Source of the DNA: Alphaproteobacteria bacterium UBA6544
GTDB taxonomy: Bacteria > Pseudomonadota > Alphaproteobacteria > UBA8366
DNA: 6,156 bases
Direction of reading: 5' to 3'
Assembly: GCA_002434595.1 (NCBI GenBank)
Contig: DJKK01000138.1
Location: 1 to 6,156 of the forward strand
The notes under the pieces are model-generated. The model saw nothing but the letters and a program-made list of their open reading frames with translations. It ran no database searches and was not told the DNA's origin. This document shows, one piece after another, positions 6,098 through 6,156 of the stretch. Position 1 is the stretch's first letter. Every line of letters starts with the position of its first letter. A program made the position numbers and the translations under genes.

Positions 6098-6156
6098 GAG
6101 TTGCATGGAGTATGAAGAATGGGAACCCACTACTGTCACCTGAAGCTGGACGAACG

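Larger units (their letters stand above)
5936..6156 (-). other. AT-rich leader upstream of rfbC; no recognisable gene
   Basis: About 220 bases without an identifiable gene. The part nearest rfbC (5941-6040) is strongly AT-rich, with TATAA-like boxes near 5985, 5969 and 5946 on the minus strand. It is therefore the natural place for the operon promoter and any regulator site. The outer part (6041-6156) is less AT-rich and several frames on both strands stay open through it, but all are short, lack a clear start signal, and none gives a familiar protein. It could be the end of a neighbouring gene or a degraded element. Confidence 0.5.

Noticed and set aside
6041..6156. Insertion sequence end or transposase remnant at the right edge
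   Set aside because: I could not identify terminal inverted repeats, a target duplication or a recognisable transposase motif, so the idea has no direct support.

Overview
The window is a block of nucleotide-sugar genes for surface polysaccharide. Six complete genes all lie on the minus strand and are transcribed from right to left, with no coding gap of 300 bases or more. The protein sequences and the GC-rich, tightly packed rfbCBDA order suggest an alphaproteobacterium, most likely a Rhodobacteraceae/roseobacter. This is inferred from protein style and gene order only; there is no rRNA or other marker gene to confirm it.

From right to left: bases 5936-6156 are an AT-rich leader with a ribosome binding site, a possible -10 box and a small perfect dyad, and no recognisable gene. 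Next come rfbC (5363-5935), rfbB (4325-5362), rfbD (3462-4328) and rfbA (2571-3455). Together they encode the whole dTDP-L-rhamnose pathway from glucose-1-phosphate: RfbA activates, RfbB dehydrates, RfbC epimerises and RfbD reduces. They are nearly seamless: a stop codon directly abutting a start (rfbC/rfbB), a 4-base ATGA overlap (rfbB/rfbD) and a 6-base gap (rfbD/rfbA), so they very probably form one translationally coupled operon.

After a 61-base spacer comes a second pair: an extended SDR epimerase of the UDP-glucuronate 4-epimerase type (1499-2509) and a TviB/WbpO-type nucleotide-sugar 6-dehydrogenase (195-1466). This pair would supply a UDP-hexuronic acid or UDP-N-acetylhexosaminuronic acid. 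The inferred product of the region is therefore an acidic, rhamnose-containing exopolysaccharide, capsule or O-antigen. No glycosyltransferase, polymerase or flippase lies inside the window. An unidentified reading frame, open at the left edge, starts 25 bases after the dehydrogenase.

Hand-counted sample lines show about 58-67% GC in rfbC, rfbD and the 5' part of rfbA, falling to about 45-48% in the 3' part of rfbA and about 33-57% in the epimerase/dehydrogenase pair. This suggests a mosaic cluster with a conserved rml end joined to a more variable end. I see no tRNA, rRNA, CRISPR array, complete insertion sequence or phage gene, and no convincing new system. The points worth a second look are the composition change within rfbA, the uncertain substrate of the dehydrogenase/epimerase pair, and the unexplained edges.
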